From Sphingosinicella terrae (GTDB lineage Bacteria > Pseudomonadota > Alphaproteobacteria > Sphingomonadales > Sphingomonadaceae): DNA of 64,000 nucleotides. The stretch lies in assembly GCF_003347635.1 (NCBI RefSeq), contig NZ_QDFY01000009.1, positions 88,893-152,892 on the forward strand, given 5' to 3'. Positions within the stretch are counted from its first letter, which is position 1. Each line of letters begins with the position of its first letter. A program made the translations under genes and the position numbers. Below the pieces are notes generated by a model. The model did no database searches. It was not told the DNA's origin and saw nothing but the letters and a program-made list of their open reading frames with translations. Shown here piece by piece: positions 33,823 to 42,563 of this stretch.

Positions 33823-33843
33823 GACACCCTGAAATGGGGTGTC
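33823..33843 (-). repeat. Hairpin just downstream of tRNA-Leu
   Basis: GACACCC, 7 bases, GGGTGTC: a 7-bp perfect stem ending one base from the tRNA CCA end. In the tRNA direction no T-run follows. It may help 3' processing or be part of the old attachment region. Confidence 0.45.
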
Positions 33844-33930
33844 TGGTGCCCAGGAGAGGACTCGAACCTCCACGCCCTTGCGAGCGCCAGCACCTGAAGC
33901 TGGTGCGTCTACCAATTCCGCCACCTGGGC
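33844..33930 (-). tRNA. tRNA-Leu (anticodon CAG)
   Basis: 87 bases including an encoded CCA. Read on the minus strand: acceptor GCCCAGG paired with CCTGGGC plus discriminator A, D-arm GGCGGAATTGGTAGACGC, anticodon stem CCAGC/GCTGG with loop TTCAGGT (anticodon CAG), a long variable arm GCTCGCAAGGGC typical of a class II tRNA, and T-arm GGTTCGAGTCC. The gene is intact. Its 3' end faces the integrase remnant, making it the likely attachment site of the accessory segment. Confidence 0.97.
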
Positions 33931-34078
33931 ACGGGGTAGGAGGCGCGAGGTAGGAGGCCGTGAAGCGCTTGTCAACGCGCCGCCGCATCGGCTTGCCAAG
34001 GCCGCCGCAACTCGCCAAGGGGACGGCGCACCCCAGGGCTCGCAGCGGCGTCGGGCCCGCTAGCCAAGGCGTTCGAAG

Positions 34079-35029
34079 ATGACGGCAAAGACGGACCGGC
34101 TGGTCACCCTGTTCGGCGGCGGCGGCTTCATCGGCCGCTACGTGGCCCAGCATCTGTTCAAGGCCGGCATGCGCGTCCGCGTCGCCGAACGTGACACCCG
34201 CAACGCCTATTTCCTGCGCCCGCTCACCGGGCTCGGCATGATCCAGTTCGTCGATGCCGACATCCGCCGGCCGGAGACGGTCGCGCGCGCCGTCGATGGT
34301 GCCGAAGCGGTGATCAACCTGGTCGGCACCCTCAAGGGCGACTTCCAGGGGATCCATGTCGCCGGCGCCCGCAACGTGGCCGAGGCCGCCGCCGCGACCG
34401 GGGCCCGCACGCTCGTCCAGGTTTCGGCAATCGGCGCCGATCCCGAGAGCGAATCCGAATACGGGCGCACCAAAAGCGAGGGCGAGCTGGCGGTCCGCGC
34501 CGCCTTTCCCGACGCCGTCGTGGTACGTCCGTCGATCGTGTTCGGCCCCGAGGACGATTTCGTGAACCGCTTCGCGGGAATGGCACGGATGCTCCCGGTC
34601 CTTCCGGTTATCCGCGGCGCCTGGAAGCTGCAGCCGGTCTATGCCGGCGATCTCGGTCGAGCGATCGCTGCCGCGGCGGTCGAGCCGGAGGCGCATCGCG
34701 GCCGGACCTACGAGCTCGGCGGACCGAACCCGCTGTCGATGCGCGAGATCAACCACTGGCTCTGCCAGGCGACCGGCCGCGGCTCCAAGCCGATCCTCGA
34801 CGTTCCGGACGGGCTCGGCCGGCTGATGGCGCGGCTGTTCGGCTGGCTTCCGGGCGCGCCGATCACCTGGGACCAGTGGCTGATGCTGCAGAAGGACAAT
34901 GTTCCCAGCGGCAACCAGCCCGGGTTCGAGGCCTTCGGCATCAACCCGCAGCCGCTCGCCGCGGTCGCCGAAGGCTGGCTGCCCCTCTATCGCCGGCATG
35001 GCCGCTGGGCGGCGCCGTCGCCTTACTGA
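34079..35029 (+). CDS. NDUFA9-like NAD(P)-binding short-chain/epimerase protein
   Basis: A 316-residue extended SDR-like protein of the group annotated as complex I NDUFA9 subunit family. The N-terminal nucleotide motif is TLFGGGGFIGRYVAQHL (GxxGFxG type). The SDR-style YxxxK is present as YGRTKSEGE, followed by VVRPSIVFGPEDDFVNRF. In alphaproteobacteria it is linked to NADH dehydrogenase assembly or quinone metabolism, but the role is not settled. It lies between two tRNA genes and is a normal chromosomal gene, marking the return to core genome. Confidence 0.87.
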   Translation: MTAKTDRLVTLFGGGGFIGRYVAQHLFKAGMRVRVAERDTRNAYFLRPLTGLGMIQFVDADIRRPETVARAVDGAEAVINLVGTLKGDFQGIHVAGARNVAEAAAATGARTLVQVSAIGADPESESEYGRTKSEGELAVRAAFPDAVVVRPSIVFGPEDDFVNRFAGMARMLPVLPVIRGAWKLQPVYAGDLGRAIAAAAVEPEAHRGRTYELGGPNPLSMREINHWLCQATGRGSKPILDVPDGLGRLMARLFGWLPGAPITWDQWLMLQKDNVPSGNQPGFEAFGINPQPLAAVAEGWLPLYRRHGRWAAPSPY

Positions 35030-35114
35030 AACGGGAGAAATCGCCGTCTTGCACGGCGTTGACACGGGCCGCCCCTTCCGCCAATTGGGCCGCCTTCCTA
35101 TATGGCGCTCCCAC

Positions 35115-35201
35115 GGACAGGTGGCCGAGTGGTTAAAGGCAGCAGACTGTAAATCTGCCCGGGTTTCCCGTACGCTGGTTCGAATCCAGCCCTGTCCACC
35201 A
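35115..35201 (+). tRNA. tRNA-Tyr (anticodon GTA)
   Basis: 87 bases including an encoded CCA. Acceptor GGACAGG pairs with CCTGTCC, discriminator A. D-arm GGCCGAGTGGTTAAAGGC, anticodon stem GCAGA/TCTGC with loop CTGTAAA (anticodon GTA), long variable arm, and T-arm GGTTCGAATCC. It is a standard class II tyrosine tRNA. Confidence 0.97.
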
Positions 35202-35228
35202 TCGCCGCGCGACGGGCGCGCAGAACGA

Positions 35229-35252
35229 AAAGGGCGCCGATCGGCGCCCTTT
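35229..35252. terminator. Bidirectional terminator-like palindrome
   Basis: AAAGGGCGCCGA followed by TCGGCGCCCTTT is a perfect 24-base palindrome. With its terminal A and T runs it can end transcription from tRNA-Tyr on the plus strand and from the small periplasmic protein gene on the minus strand. Confidence 0.7.
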
Positions 35253-35275
35253 CCCTTGTCGGCCTAAAGCTTGGC

Positions 35276-35617
35276 TCAGCCGCGACGACGGTCGACGTCG
35301 CGCCGCTCGACCCGGAGCCGCTGCTGGAGCTGGCCGACCCCGCGCTGGAGCTGGGCGACCTCGCGCCGGTCGAGACCGTTGCGGCTGAAGCGGGCATAGA
35401 GCCGCTGCAGCTGCCCCGCCTCCCGCCGCAGGCCCGCCGCCTCGCGCTGGGAGATGGTCCGGCGGGCGGCGGCATTGTCGATGCGCCGCTCGAGCTGGTT
35501 GATGTCGTTCTGGAGCTGGCGCTGCACCGGGGCCGGACCGCGCCAGGCCTGCGCCGAAGCGGGGACGCTCGACAGCGCGGCGGTGGCGACCAGGGCGGAA
35601 ATGACGATCTTACGCAT
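35276..35617 (-). CDS. Small periplasmic coiled-coil protein of unknown function
   Basis: 113 residues from ATG 35617, which has a clean AAGGAG ribosome site. It has a signal peptide (MRKIVISALVATAALSSVPASAQA) then a charged, helical region rich in Arg and Gln (RQLQNDINQLERRIDNAAARRTISQREAAGLRREAGQLQRL) with heptad-like spacing. It ends in DVDRRRG. No family is recognised. A terminator follows, so it is probably a single-gene unit. The high Arg content suggests binding to acidic envelope components, which is a guess. Confidence 0.8.
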   Translation of the reverse strand: MRKIVISALVATAALSSVPASAQAWRGPAPVQRQLQNDINQLERRIDNAAARRTISQREAAGLRREAGQLQRLYARFSRNGLDRREVAQLQRGVGQLQQRLRVERRDVDRRRG

Positions 35618-35787
35618 GAACTGAACTCCTTCGTGCCGCCCGCTCATCGGCGGGTGTCCTCTAATTGGACCCGGCCTGTCGCAGGCGAATGTCAACGCGG
35701 GGGAGAAATGGTCGCGAATTGTCGCTTCTGGGGCGCCGGCTGCTAATGCGCGCGAAGCCGGACCGAAACCGGCTTGGGAGGATGAGC

Positions 35788-36399
35788 ATGCGTGGAATTG
35801 CGGCGGCGGCGGTGTTGATGCTGGTGGCCGGCTGCGGTGCCGGCGATGCGGACAATGTCCCCGCTCCGGCCGGCGCCGCGTCGAATGTCGCGCAAGCCGG
35901 CGATGCCGCGACCGGGAGCCCGGATCCGGCGCTGCGCGCACCGTCCGCGGCAACCCTGGTGACGCTGGATCCGGAAGGGGTGCGGTTGGTCGACGCCGAT
36001 AGCGGCGCCGCGCGCCTGCTCGCGTTCGGCACTCCGCAGGCTCAGGCGGTCGAGGCGCTCGGCCGCGCTTTCGGCGCACAGCCGAGCGAGCAGGCGGTCA
36101 ACGAGGAATGCGGCGCCGGCCCGATCCTCCATGTCGAATGGGCGAACGGCTTCACCGGCCTGTTCGAGGAGGAGAGTTTTCGCGGCTGGTTCGTGGGGGA
36201 GCGCGGACTTTCCACCGCCGACGGCATCGGCATCGGCACAGCCCGCGGCCAGGCGGAGGCGAGCCGCACGCTCGAGGTCGAGCCATCGTCGCTGGGAACC
36301 GAATTCCGTTCGGGCGATCTCGGCGGACTGTTCGGATCGGCCGCGCCCGATGCGCCCGTCTCCGCCTTGTGGGCCGGGCTGACCTGTCTCTTCCGCTGA
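35788..36399 (+). CDS. Putative lipoprotein of unknown function
   Basis: 203 residues from ATG 35788, six bases after GGGAGG; an ATG six bases earlier overlaps that site. Lipobox LVAGC at the end of the signal peptide predicts lipid attachment at the Cys. A low-complexity Ala/Pro linker follows, then a compact domain with two cysteines (EECGAGPI and GLTCLF) that might form a disulfide. No family is recognised. It stands alone between the small periplasmic gene and the convergent secretion operon. Confidence 0.8.
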   Translation: MRGIAAAAVLMLVAGCGAGDADNVPAPAGAASNVAQAGDAATGSPDPALRAPSAATLVTLDPEGVRLVDADSGAARLLAFGTPQAQAVEALGRAFGAQPSEQAVNEECGAGPILHVEWANGFTGLFEEESFRGWFVGERGLSTADGIGIGTARGQAEASRTLEVEPSSLGTEFRSGDLGGLFGSAAPDAPVSALWAGLTCLFR

Positions 36400-36444
36400 C
36401 GGCGAAGGTCTAGGCATTCGGCGCAGCGCGGTCCTGGAAGGAAT

Positions 36445-36639
36445 CTAGCGCCTGGCGGCGCGGACCAGCACGGCGACCGAGAGCAGGATCGCGCCGACCA
36501 GGCCGCCGATCGCCAGCAGGCCCTGTGGCGTCATCGTCGCCCGTGCCTCGGCGACGAACCCGCCTACCTGCACCCGCGCTTCCGCAGCCTCGCTGGAAGC
36601 GGTGTCCGCCGGCGCCGGAGCGCGGCGCGCCTCGCTCAC
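36445..36639 (-). CDS. Small single-pass membrane protein at the end of a type I secretion operon
   Basis: 64 residues starting with GTG that overlaps the stop of the HlyD gene (GTGA). The first 38 residues are Ala/Glu/Arg-rich and polar; the last 25 form one membrane helix (GLLAIGGLVGAILLSVAVLV) ending in RAARR, which predicts the N-terminus outside the cytoplasm. Coupled translation with the secretion genes indicates a partner role, for example an accessory or assembly factor. It could not be assigned to a family. Confidence 0.65.
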   Translation of the reverse strand: MSEARRAPAPADTASSEAAEARVQVGGFVAEARATMTPQGLLAIGGLVGAILLSVAVLVRAARR

Positions 36640-37943
36640 CGCTCCCTCAAGGCGGTTTCGCTGAGGCGGGTGATCGGGGAAAGGATATATTGGAGGACGG
36701 TGCGCGGGTCGCCGAGCAGGTCGACTTCGGCCACCATGCCGGGTCCGATCGGCATCGGATTGCCGCGCGTGTCGCGGATCGCGTTGGCCGCCGTGCGCAC
36801 GCGCACGACATAATAGGTCTCGCCGGTGCGCTCCTCGGTGACCGCATCGGGCGACATCGCGACGACATTGCCTTCAAGGACGCCGTAAATGGCCCGGTCG
36901 TATGCGGTGATCGCCACCCGGGCCGGCTGGCCCAGGCTGACGAAGGCGATGTCCTGCGGGGTGATCCGGGCCTCGACGAGCAGGCTCTCCTCCGAAGGCA
37001 CGATCTCGACCAGCGGCGCGCCGGGACCGACGGTGCCGCCGCGGGTCGTCACCAGCACGCGGTTGACCAGCCCGGCGAGCGGCGCCCGAACCACGGTGCG
37101 GTCGACCCGATCGGCGAGCGCCGGCAGCGTCCGCCGGCGCGCGGCCAGCTCCGCCTGGGCGGTGGCGAGCTCGTTCGCCGCCTGGGCGCGCCATTCCTGG
37201 CGCAGCTGGGCGAGCGTCGAACGTGCCTCGGCGACGCCCGCCGTCGTGCGTGCGATCGACGCGGCGGCCGCTTCGGCCTCGCTGGTCGCCACTGCCGCGG
37301 CGCTCTCGGCCTGGGCGAGGCTCAGCCTGGGCTCGATCCCGCGCTCCACCAGCGGCCGCAGGATGTCCGCTTCCGATTGCCTCGCCTCGCGGGCGGCAAT
37401 GCGGGCCTGGTAGGTGGCCTGGGCCTCGGCGACGGCGCGCTCGGCCTGCGTCAGCCGGGCCTGCGCGGCCGCGGTCATGCTGGCAAGGTCGGCCATTCGC
37501 GAGGCGTGCAGCGCCTGCTCGATCCGGATCTGCTCGGCGACGGCAGGGTTCGATGCCGCCGGATAGACCGGCTCGCGCCCCTGTATTTCCGCCGACAGCC
37601 GCGCGATCTTGGCGGAAAGGGCGGCGAGCGTCGCCTCGCCGCTGCCGAACTCGGCGCCGGACTGGGTCGGGTCCAGCCGGATGAGCGGGTCGCCGGCGCG
37701 CACCTGCTGCCCCTGGCGGACGAGGATGTTCTCGACGATGCCGCCTTCCAGGTTGGAGACGATCTGGAGCTGGGAGCTCGGAATGACCCGGCCCATGCCG
37801 CGCACGGTGCGCTCGAGCTCGGCGAAATAGGCCCAGATGAAGAAGAGCAGGATGAAGCCCGTGATCACCCAGAGCAGCACGGTCGAGGCGGCGCGGGGCC
37901 TGATCCGATCGGTCAGATCCTCGATATGGGGGGTGCCGTGCAT
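36636..37943 (-). CDS. Type I secretion membrane fusion protein (HlyD family)
   Basis: 435 residues: a short cytoplasmic start, one membrane helix (TVLLWVITGFILLFFIWAYF), then the HlyD-type lipoyl/barrel parts (GRVIPSSQLQIVSNLEGGIVENILVRQGQQVRAGDPLIRLDP) around a long alpha hairpin (about 110-260) and the C-terminal beta-barrel (VEIVPSEESLLVEARITPQDIAFVSLGQPARVAITAYD). It bridges the ABC exporter to the outer-membrane channel. The gap to the ABC gene is 7 bases. The long coiled-coil hairpin is typical of RTX or adhesin exporters. Confidence 0.94.
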   Translation of the reverse strand: MHGTPHIEDLTDRIRPRAASTVLLWVITGFILLFFIWAYFAELERTVRGMGRVIPSSQLQIVSNLEGGIVENILVRQGQQVRAGDPLIRLDPTQSGAEFGSGEATLAALSAKIARLSAEIQGREPVYPAASNPAVAEQIRIEQALHASRMADLASMTAAAQARLTQAERAVAEAQATYQARIAAREARQSEADILRPLVERGIEPRLSLAQAESAAAVATSEAEAAAASIARTTAGVAEARSTLAQLRQEWRAQAANELATAQAELAARRRTLPALADRVDRTVVRAPLAGLVNRVLVTTRGGTVGPGAPLVEIVPSEESLLVEARITPQDIAFVSLGQPARVAITAYDRAIYGVLEGNVVAMSPDAVTEERTGETYYVVRVRTAANAIRDTRGNPMPIGPGMVAEVDLLGDPRTVLQYILSPITRLSETALRER

Positions 37944-37950
37944 CTTGTCC

Positions 37951-39684
37951 TCAGGCCGCCTTGGGACGCATGATCTTCTGGAGCACCGCGTCGCGGGGCC
38001 CGTCCGCGACCACCTTGCCCTTGTCGAGCAGGATGATGCGCTGGACCAGCTGGAGCAGCGGCGGTCGGTGCGTGATCATGATCAGGGTGCGGCCCCTGAG
38101 CTCCTCCTGGAGGCGCTGGATGAGGGCGGTCTCGGTCTGCGCGTCCATCGCGCTGGAGGGCTCGTCCATGATGACGATCGGCGGCCGGCCGGCGAGCGCC
38201 CGGGCGATCGCGATCGATTGCCGCTGGCCGCCGGACAGGCCTTCGCCGCGATCGGCGAGCTTGAGGTCGTAGCCGTTGGCGATCTGGCCCATGAACTGGT
38301 GGGTGCCGGAAATCTCTGTGACCCGGAGCATCTCGGCATCGTCGACCTGGGGCCGGTCGAGCACGATATTCTCGCGGACCGACCCGGTGAGCAGCACGCT
38401 CTCCTGCATCGCCGCGCCGATGGCGTTCCTGAGGTCGGCCGGAGCGAGCTGGCGAATGTCGGTGCCGTCGATGAGGATCAGGCCTTCCTCGGGGGGATAG
38501 AGGCCGAGGATGATCCGCGCGATGGTCGACTTGCCCGATCCGACCCGGCCGAGCAAAGCGACATGCTCCCCCGGCTCGATCGAGAAGCTGACCTCGTCGA
38601 GCGCCCGCTCGGGCGCGCCGGGATAGCGGAACCCGACGTTGCGCAGCTCGATCTTGCCATCGATGCGGGACAGCTTGAGCGGCTCTCCTTCAGGGCCCTC
38701 AGGCGGCAGCTCCATCATCTGATTGAGCTGGCGATAGGCGGTCCGTGTCGAGGTGAGCCGCGACAGCAGCTGCGAGATCTGGGCGAGGGGGGCGATGGCG
38801 CGTCCGGCCAGGATCGAGCAGGCGATCAGCCCGCCCATCGTCAGCTCCTGCTCGGCGATCAGATTGACGCCGACGATGACGACGCCCGCGTAGGAGATGG
38901 TTCCCGCCGAGGTGGCGAAGGTGACCCCGATCGAGGAGACCATGCGCTGGCGCAGCGAGCTGTCCGAGTGCTGCTCCACCGCCTTGAGCCAGCGCCGCGA
39001 CAGCAAGGGTGCTGCGCCGGCGGTTTTCACCGTCTCGAGTCCGCCGATCGCCTCGACCAGCACCGACTGCTTGAGCATGCCCTCGCCGAGCGACCGGGCG
39101 GACAGGCGCTCGAGCGCCGGATGGGTCAGCCAGCCGATCAGGATGACCAGCGGCACCATCAGCGCCGGGACCAGCACGACCGGACCGCCGATGAGCCAGA
39201 CGACGAGGAGGGTGAGAAAGATGAAGGGGACGTCGACGACCGCGGTCAGCGTCGCCGAGGCGAAGAAGTCGCGCAGCGCCTCGAGCTCGCGCATCAGGCT
39301 GGCGAGCGCTCCGGTCGATCCCTTCTTCAGCTCGAGCCGGATCGCGAGCAGCCGGCCGAACACCTCCTCGCCGATGTCGCGGTCGATGCTGGCGCCGGCG
39401 AGGTCGACGAAATAGGCGCGCAGCAGCTTCAGGATGAAATCGAAGATGATGACGATGCCGAGCCCGATCGACAGCGCGACCAGCGAGGACATGGCGTTGT
39501 TGGGAACGACGCGGTCGTACACCGTCATCGTGAACAAAGCGGTCAGCAGCGCGAAGATGTTGATGAACACCGCCGCCACCGCGACCTTCCAATAGGTCGA
39601 GCGGTTGCGCCGCATCGGCTCCATCAGCCATTCGGCCAGCCGAGGCCGTGGCACCTTGACGAGATTGTCAGCGCTCACCTTCAC
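37951..39684 (-). CDS. Type I secretion ABC transporter (permease-ATPase)
   Basis: 577 residues, starting with GTG 39684 inside the end of the TolC-like gene. An N-terminal six-helix membrane domain (from about residue 30) precedes the ATPase with Walker A GRVGSGKST, Q-loop QESVLLTGS, signature LSGGQRQ, Walker B IVIMDEP and the switch His in MITHRP. There is no room for an N-terminal C39 peptidase domain, so substrates should carry a C-terminal secretion signal and not a double-Gly leader. LapB/RTX-type exporters are the closest group. No substrate gene is visible in the window. Confidence 0.94.
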   Translation of the reverse strand: MKVSADNLVKVPRPRLAEWLMEPMRRNRSTYWKVAVAAVFINIFALLTALFTMTVYDRVVPNNAMSSLVALSIGLGIVIIFDFILKLLRAYFVDLAGASIDRDIGEEVFGRLLAIRLELKKGSTGALASLMRELEALRDFFASATLTAVVDVPFIFLTLLVVWLIGGPVVLVPALMVPLVILIGWLTHPALERLSARSLGEGMLKQSVLVEAIGGLETVKTAGAAPLLSRRWLKAVEQHSDSSLRQRMVSSIGVTFATSAGTISYAGVVIVGVNLIAEQELTMGGLIACSILAGRAIAPLAQISQLLSRLTSTRTAYRQLNQMMELPPEGPEGEPLKLSRIDGKIELRNVGFRYPGAPERALDEVSFSIEPGEHVALLGRVGSGKSTIARIILGLYPPEEGLILIDGTDIRQLAPADLRNAIGAAMQESVLLTGSVRENIVLDRPQVDDAEMLRVTEISGTHQFMGQIANGYDLKLADRGEGLSGGQRQSIAIARALAGRPPIVIMDEPSSAMDAQTETALIQRLQEELRGRTLIMITHRPPLLQLVQRIILLDKGKVVADGPRDAVLQKIMRPKAA

Positions 39685-41071
39685 CTCTCAACCGGTCGGC
39701 GTCGATCCTCAGCACGTCGAGCAGACGCCCGGTCCGGGATAGCAGCACATAGCGAGCGGCGTCCAACTCGGACAGCGCCTGGATATAGGTCGTCGCTGAC
39801 TCGAAATAGGAATCCTCGGCGGCGACCACGTCGAACAAGGTGCCGCGCGCGGCAAGGAAGCGCTCGGCGATGACGTCGCGCGACTGGCGGCTGGCGATAT
39901 AGGCTTCCTCGAGCGCAGCGAGCTGCGCCTCCAGCGCCCGCACGTCCGACCAGGCGATGGCGGCGTCGCGGGCGGCTTCCTCGGCGATCCGCGTCGCCCG
40001 CGCATCGGCGGCGCGCGCCCGCGCATGGGCCTGATCCGCGCGGGCGTCGCCGGTGCCGAACAGCCGCCAGCGCATCGCGACGCGGCCGCGCACATCGTAG
40101 TCGCGCTCGTTCTCGAAGACGCCGTAGCGGCCGGCATCGACGCCGGCGCTGAACTGGGGAAGCGTGTCGGCGCGCACGGCCCGCGCTTCCTGCCGGGTCG
40201 CATCGGCGAGCGCTTCGGCGGTGCGGACCGCCGGTGCGTCGGCCGAGGCCAAGGCGGCCTCATCGCGGCTCTGCTCCGGCGTCACCGGCGCCGGCGCCCG
40301 CTCGAGCCCGGCCGGGGGTTCCATCCCGGTCAGCTCGGTGAAGCGCGCCTCGGCGCCCGCGGCGAGCCGGCGGAAACGGGCCAGCCGGGTCTGGGCCTGG
40401 GCGATGTAGGAATCGATCCGTGGCAGGTCGCCTTCGGCCGACACGCCGTCGCGGATCCGGATCTGGACCGCCTCGCGAAGCTCCTGCTGGCTGGCGACGA
40501 AGGCTTCGGTGAGCGCGACCAGCGCGCGATAGCCGAACACGTCGTACCAGGCGCCGATCGCGTTGAGGGCGATGCGATCGGCGCTGGCCTCGAGCTCGGC
40601 GCCGGCCGCCCGAAGGCGTGCACCCGCCGCGGAGATTCGCCGCTGGGTGGCGCCGAAGTCGAAGACGGTCTGCTGGGCCGCGACGATCGCGTCGGTCCTC
40701 TGCTCCGGCCGCGACCGCTCGATGAGGTTTCCCGGATCGTTCGAGAATTCGCGAGACAGGACGCGGTAGGAGGTGACCGTGAGGTCGAGGGTCGGCCGCC
40801 CGGTCGCCCGCGCCTCGCTCATCGCGGCCACCGCCTCGTCCTCGGTAGCCGCGGCCTCGGCCGTGCCGGGATGCCGCTCGACCGCGCCGGCGATCAGCAT
40901 TCGGAAAGCTTCGAACTCGCTCTGGTCGCGGCGCAGCTGCAGCACCGGATCGGCGGCGAAATCGATGTCGAGCGGGCGACCGCTGGGAGCGGGCAGCGGC
41001 GCCTGGGCGCGCGCCGGAATCGACGCCGCCATCATCACCGCCACCGCCGTGCCTGTTAGGATGCCCCGCAA
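39668..41071 (-). CDS. TolC family outer-membrane channel protein
   Basis: 467 residues. TTG 41071 after GGCGGAG is the best start and opens a signal peptide (LTGTAVAVMMAASIPARAQA). Two TolC repeats are visible, each with a helical run: SRPEQRTDAIVAAQQTVFDFGATQRRIS in the first half and MRWRLFGTGDARADQAHARARAADAR in the second, ending with the LFDVVAAEDSYFESATTYI segment. It completes the tripartite type I exporter with the ABC and HlyD proteins, whose genes follow with a 17-base overlap and then a 7-base gap. Confidence 0.9.
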   Translation of the reverse strand: MRGILTGTAVAVMMAASIPARAQAPLPAPSGRPLDIDFAADPVLQLRRDQSEFEAFRMLIAGAVERHPGTAEAAATEDEAVAAMSEARATGRPTLDLTVTSYRVLSREFSNDPGNLIERSRPEQRTDAIVAAQQTVFDFGATQRRISAAGARLRAAGAELEASADRIALNAIGAWYDVFGYRALVALTEAFVASQQELREAVQIRIRDGVSAEGDLPRIDSYIAQAQTRLARFRRLAAGAEARFTELTGMEPPAGLERAPAPVTPEQSRDEAALASADAPAVRTAEALADATRQEARAVRADTLPQFSAGVDAGRYGVFENERDYDVRGRVAMRWRLFGTGDARADQAHARARAADARATRIAEEAARDAAIAWSDVRALEAQLAALEEAYIASRQSRDVIAERFLAARGTLFDVVAAEDSYFESATTYIQALSELDAARYVLLSRTGRLLDVLRIDADRLRGEGER

Positions 41072-41085
41072 CGCTCCGCCTTTCC

Positions 41086-41109
41086 CCCGGCCGGGTTTAA
41101 TGCGGCCGG
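41086..41109. repeat. GC-rich inverted repeat between nhaA and the secretion operon
   Basis: CCGGCCG... and CGGCCGG around TTTAATG form a stem between the end of nhaA and the TolC-like gene, both on the minus strand. It may serve as the nhaA transcript end; there is no strong T-run. Confidence 0.35.
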
Positions 41110-41160
41110 GCGTCGAGCGCCAGTGGTAACGACGAGGCGGGGCGCATTTCGCTTGGCTGG

Positions 41161-42468
41161 TCAAAGCCTTGGGCGGGGGTCGCCGGGAGATGGGCCGCAT
41201 TCGATGGACTCGGCATCGCCATCCGACTCGATCTCGCGCCCGATCCGGGCTTCCTGCGCCTTCTGGTCCGGGTGCGCCGGGGCGAACCGGATGACGGCAT
41301 AGCCGACCAGCGCCGAGAGGAGCGATCCCATCAGGATCCCGATCTTGGCCTCCTCGATGAGCAAAGGCTGGCCGGGGAAGGCGAGCGAACCGATGAACAG
41401 GCTCATCGTGAATCCGATCCCGCACATGATCGAGACCCCGAAGATCTGGAGCCAGGTGGCACCGCTCAGGCGGCCGGCGAAGCCGAGCCGGACCGCGAGC
41501 CAGACGGCTCCGAAGATGCCGACCTGCTTGCCGAGGAAGAGACCGAGGGCGACGCCGAGCGGCAGCGGCGCCACGATCGCCTCGGCGCCCAGCGCGGCGA
41601 GCGACACGCCGGCATTGGCGAAGCCGAAAAGCGGCACGATCAGGAAGGCGACCCAGGGCGCGATCGCATGCTCCAGTCGGTGGAGGGGCGATTCGGGCGC
41701 ATCGGGCGCTCCGGGGGTCTTGATCACCGGGATGGTCATGGCCGCGAGCACGCCCGCGATGGTCGCATGAACGCCGGAGAGCAGCACGGCATACCACAAG
41801 GCCGCGGCGAAGATGAGGTAGATCCAGAGCCGGCCGACGCCGCTCTTGCCCATGACGTACATGACGAACAGGATCGCCGCGGCGGCGCCGAGGGCGAGGC
41901 TGTCGATCGAGGGCGTGTAGGCGAGGGCGATGATGGCGACGGCGCCCATGTCGTCGACGATCGCCACGGTGGTGAGGAACAGCTTGAGCGAAGTCGGTGC
42001 CCGGCGGCCGAGCAGCGCCAGCACGCCGATCGCGAAGGCGATGTCGGTCGCGGCGGGGATTGCCCACCCGTTCTGCAGCTCCGGCTGGTTCGCGGTCACC
42101 AGCAGATAGATGAGCGCCGGAAAGATCATCCCCGCCGCGGCAGCGACGACCGGGAGCCGGCGCTGCTTCCAGGTCGAGAGGCGGCCGTCGACGAACTCGC
42201 GCTTTATCTCGAGGCCGACGAACAGGAAGAAGACCGCCATGAGACCGTCGTTGATCCAGAAATGCAGGCTGGTGGGCCCATGATGGGCCGAGAGAGCGGG
42301 TCCGATCGGTGCTTCGAGGAGATGGTGGTAGGCCGAACCCAGCCCGCTATTGGCGACGATCATCGCCAGGGCGGCGGCGGCGATCAGCAGGATCCCGCCG
42401 GCGGCCTCGCTGGCGAGAAAATGCCGCAGCGCCGAGCGGGTGCGCTCGCCATTTCGTGAATTCGTCAT
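41161..42468 (-). CDS. nhaA: Na+/H+ antiporter NhaA
   Basis: 435 residues with about 12 membrane helices. Hallmarks are FFLFVGLEIKREFVDG, WAIPAATDIAFAIGVLALLG (TDIAFA with the ion-pathway Asp), VAIVDDMGAVAIIALAYT (the paired Asp residues that bind sodium or protons) and CGIGFTMSLFIGSLAF. It exports sodium for protons and protects against salt and alkaline stress. The C-terminus carries a charged cytoplasmic tail longer than in E. coli NhaA. Single gene on the minus strand. Confidence 0.96.
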   Translation of the reverse strand: MTNSRNGERTRSALRHFLASEAAGGILLIAAAALAMIVANSGLGSAYHHLLEAPIGPALSAHHGPTSLHFWINDGLMAVFFLFVGLEIKREFVDGRLSTWKQRRLPVVAAAAGMIFPALIYLLVTANQPELQNGWAIPAATDIAFAIGVLALLGRRAPTSLKLFLTTVAIVDDMGAVAIIALAYTPSIDSLALGAAAAILFVMYVMGKSGVGRLWIYLIFAAALWYAVLLSGVHATIAGVLAAMTIPVIKTPGAPDAPESPLHRLEHAIAPWVAFLIVPLFGFANAGVSLAALGAEAIVAPLPLGVALGLFLGKQVGIFGAVWLAVRLGFAGRLSGATWLQIFGVSIMCGIGFTMSLFIGSLAFPGQPLLIEEAKIGILMGSLLSALVGYAVIRFAPAHPDQKAQEARIGREIESDGDAESIECGPSPGDPRPRL

Positions 42469-42563
42469 GCTTTCTCCCGGGTCCGGGCGTCCCTTAAGCG
42501 GAGAATGGACGGATCGGAACCCGGTTTGGGGCGCGGGAGGCCGGCGCCGTTCCCGCCCGGGCG

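Noticed and set aside
36525..39873. Two long plus-strand frames across the secretion operon
   Set aside because: They are complementary shadows of the HlyD and ABC genes, which have clear motifs and coupled starts.
36636..41071. Drug-efflux pump instead of type I protein secretion
   Set aside because: The ABC half-transporter with HlyD long hairpin and TolC-like partner in one operon fits type I protein export; RND or MacAB features are absent.
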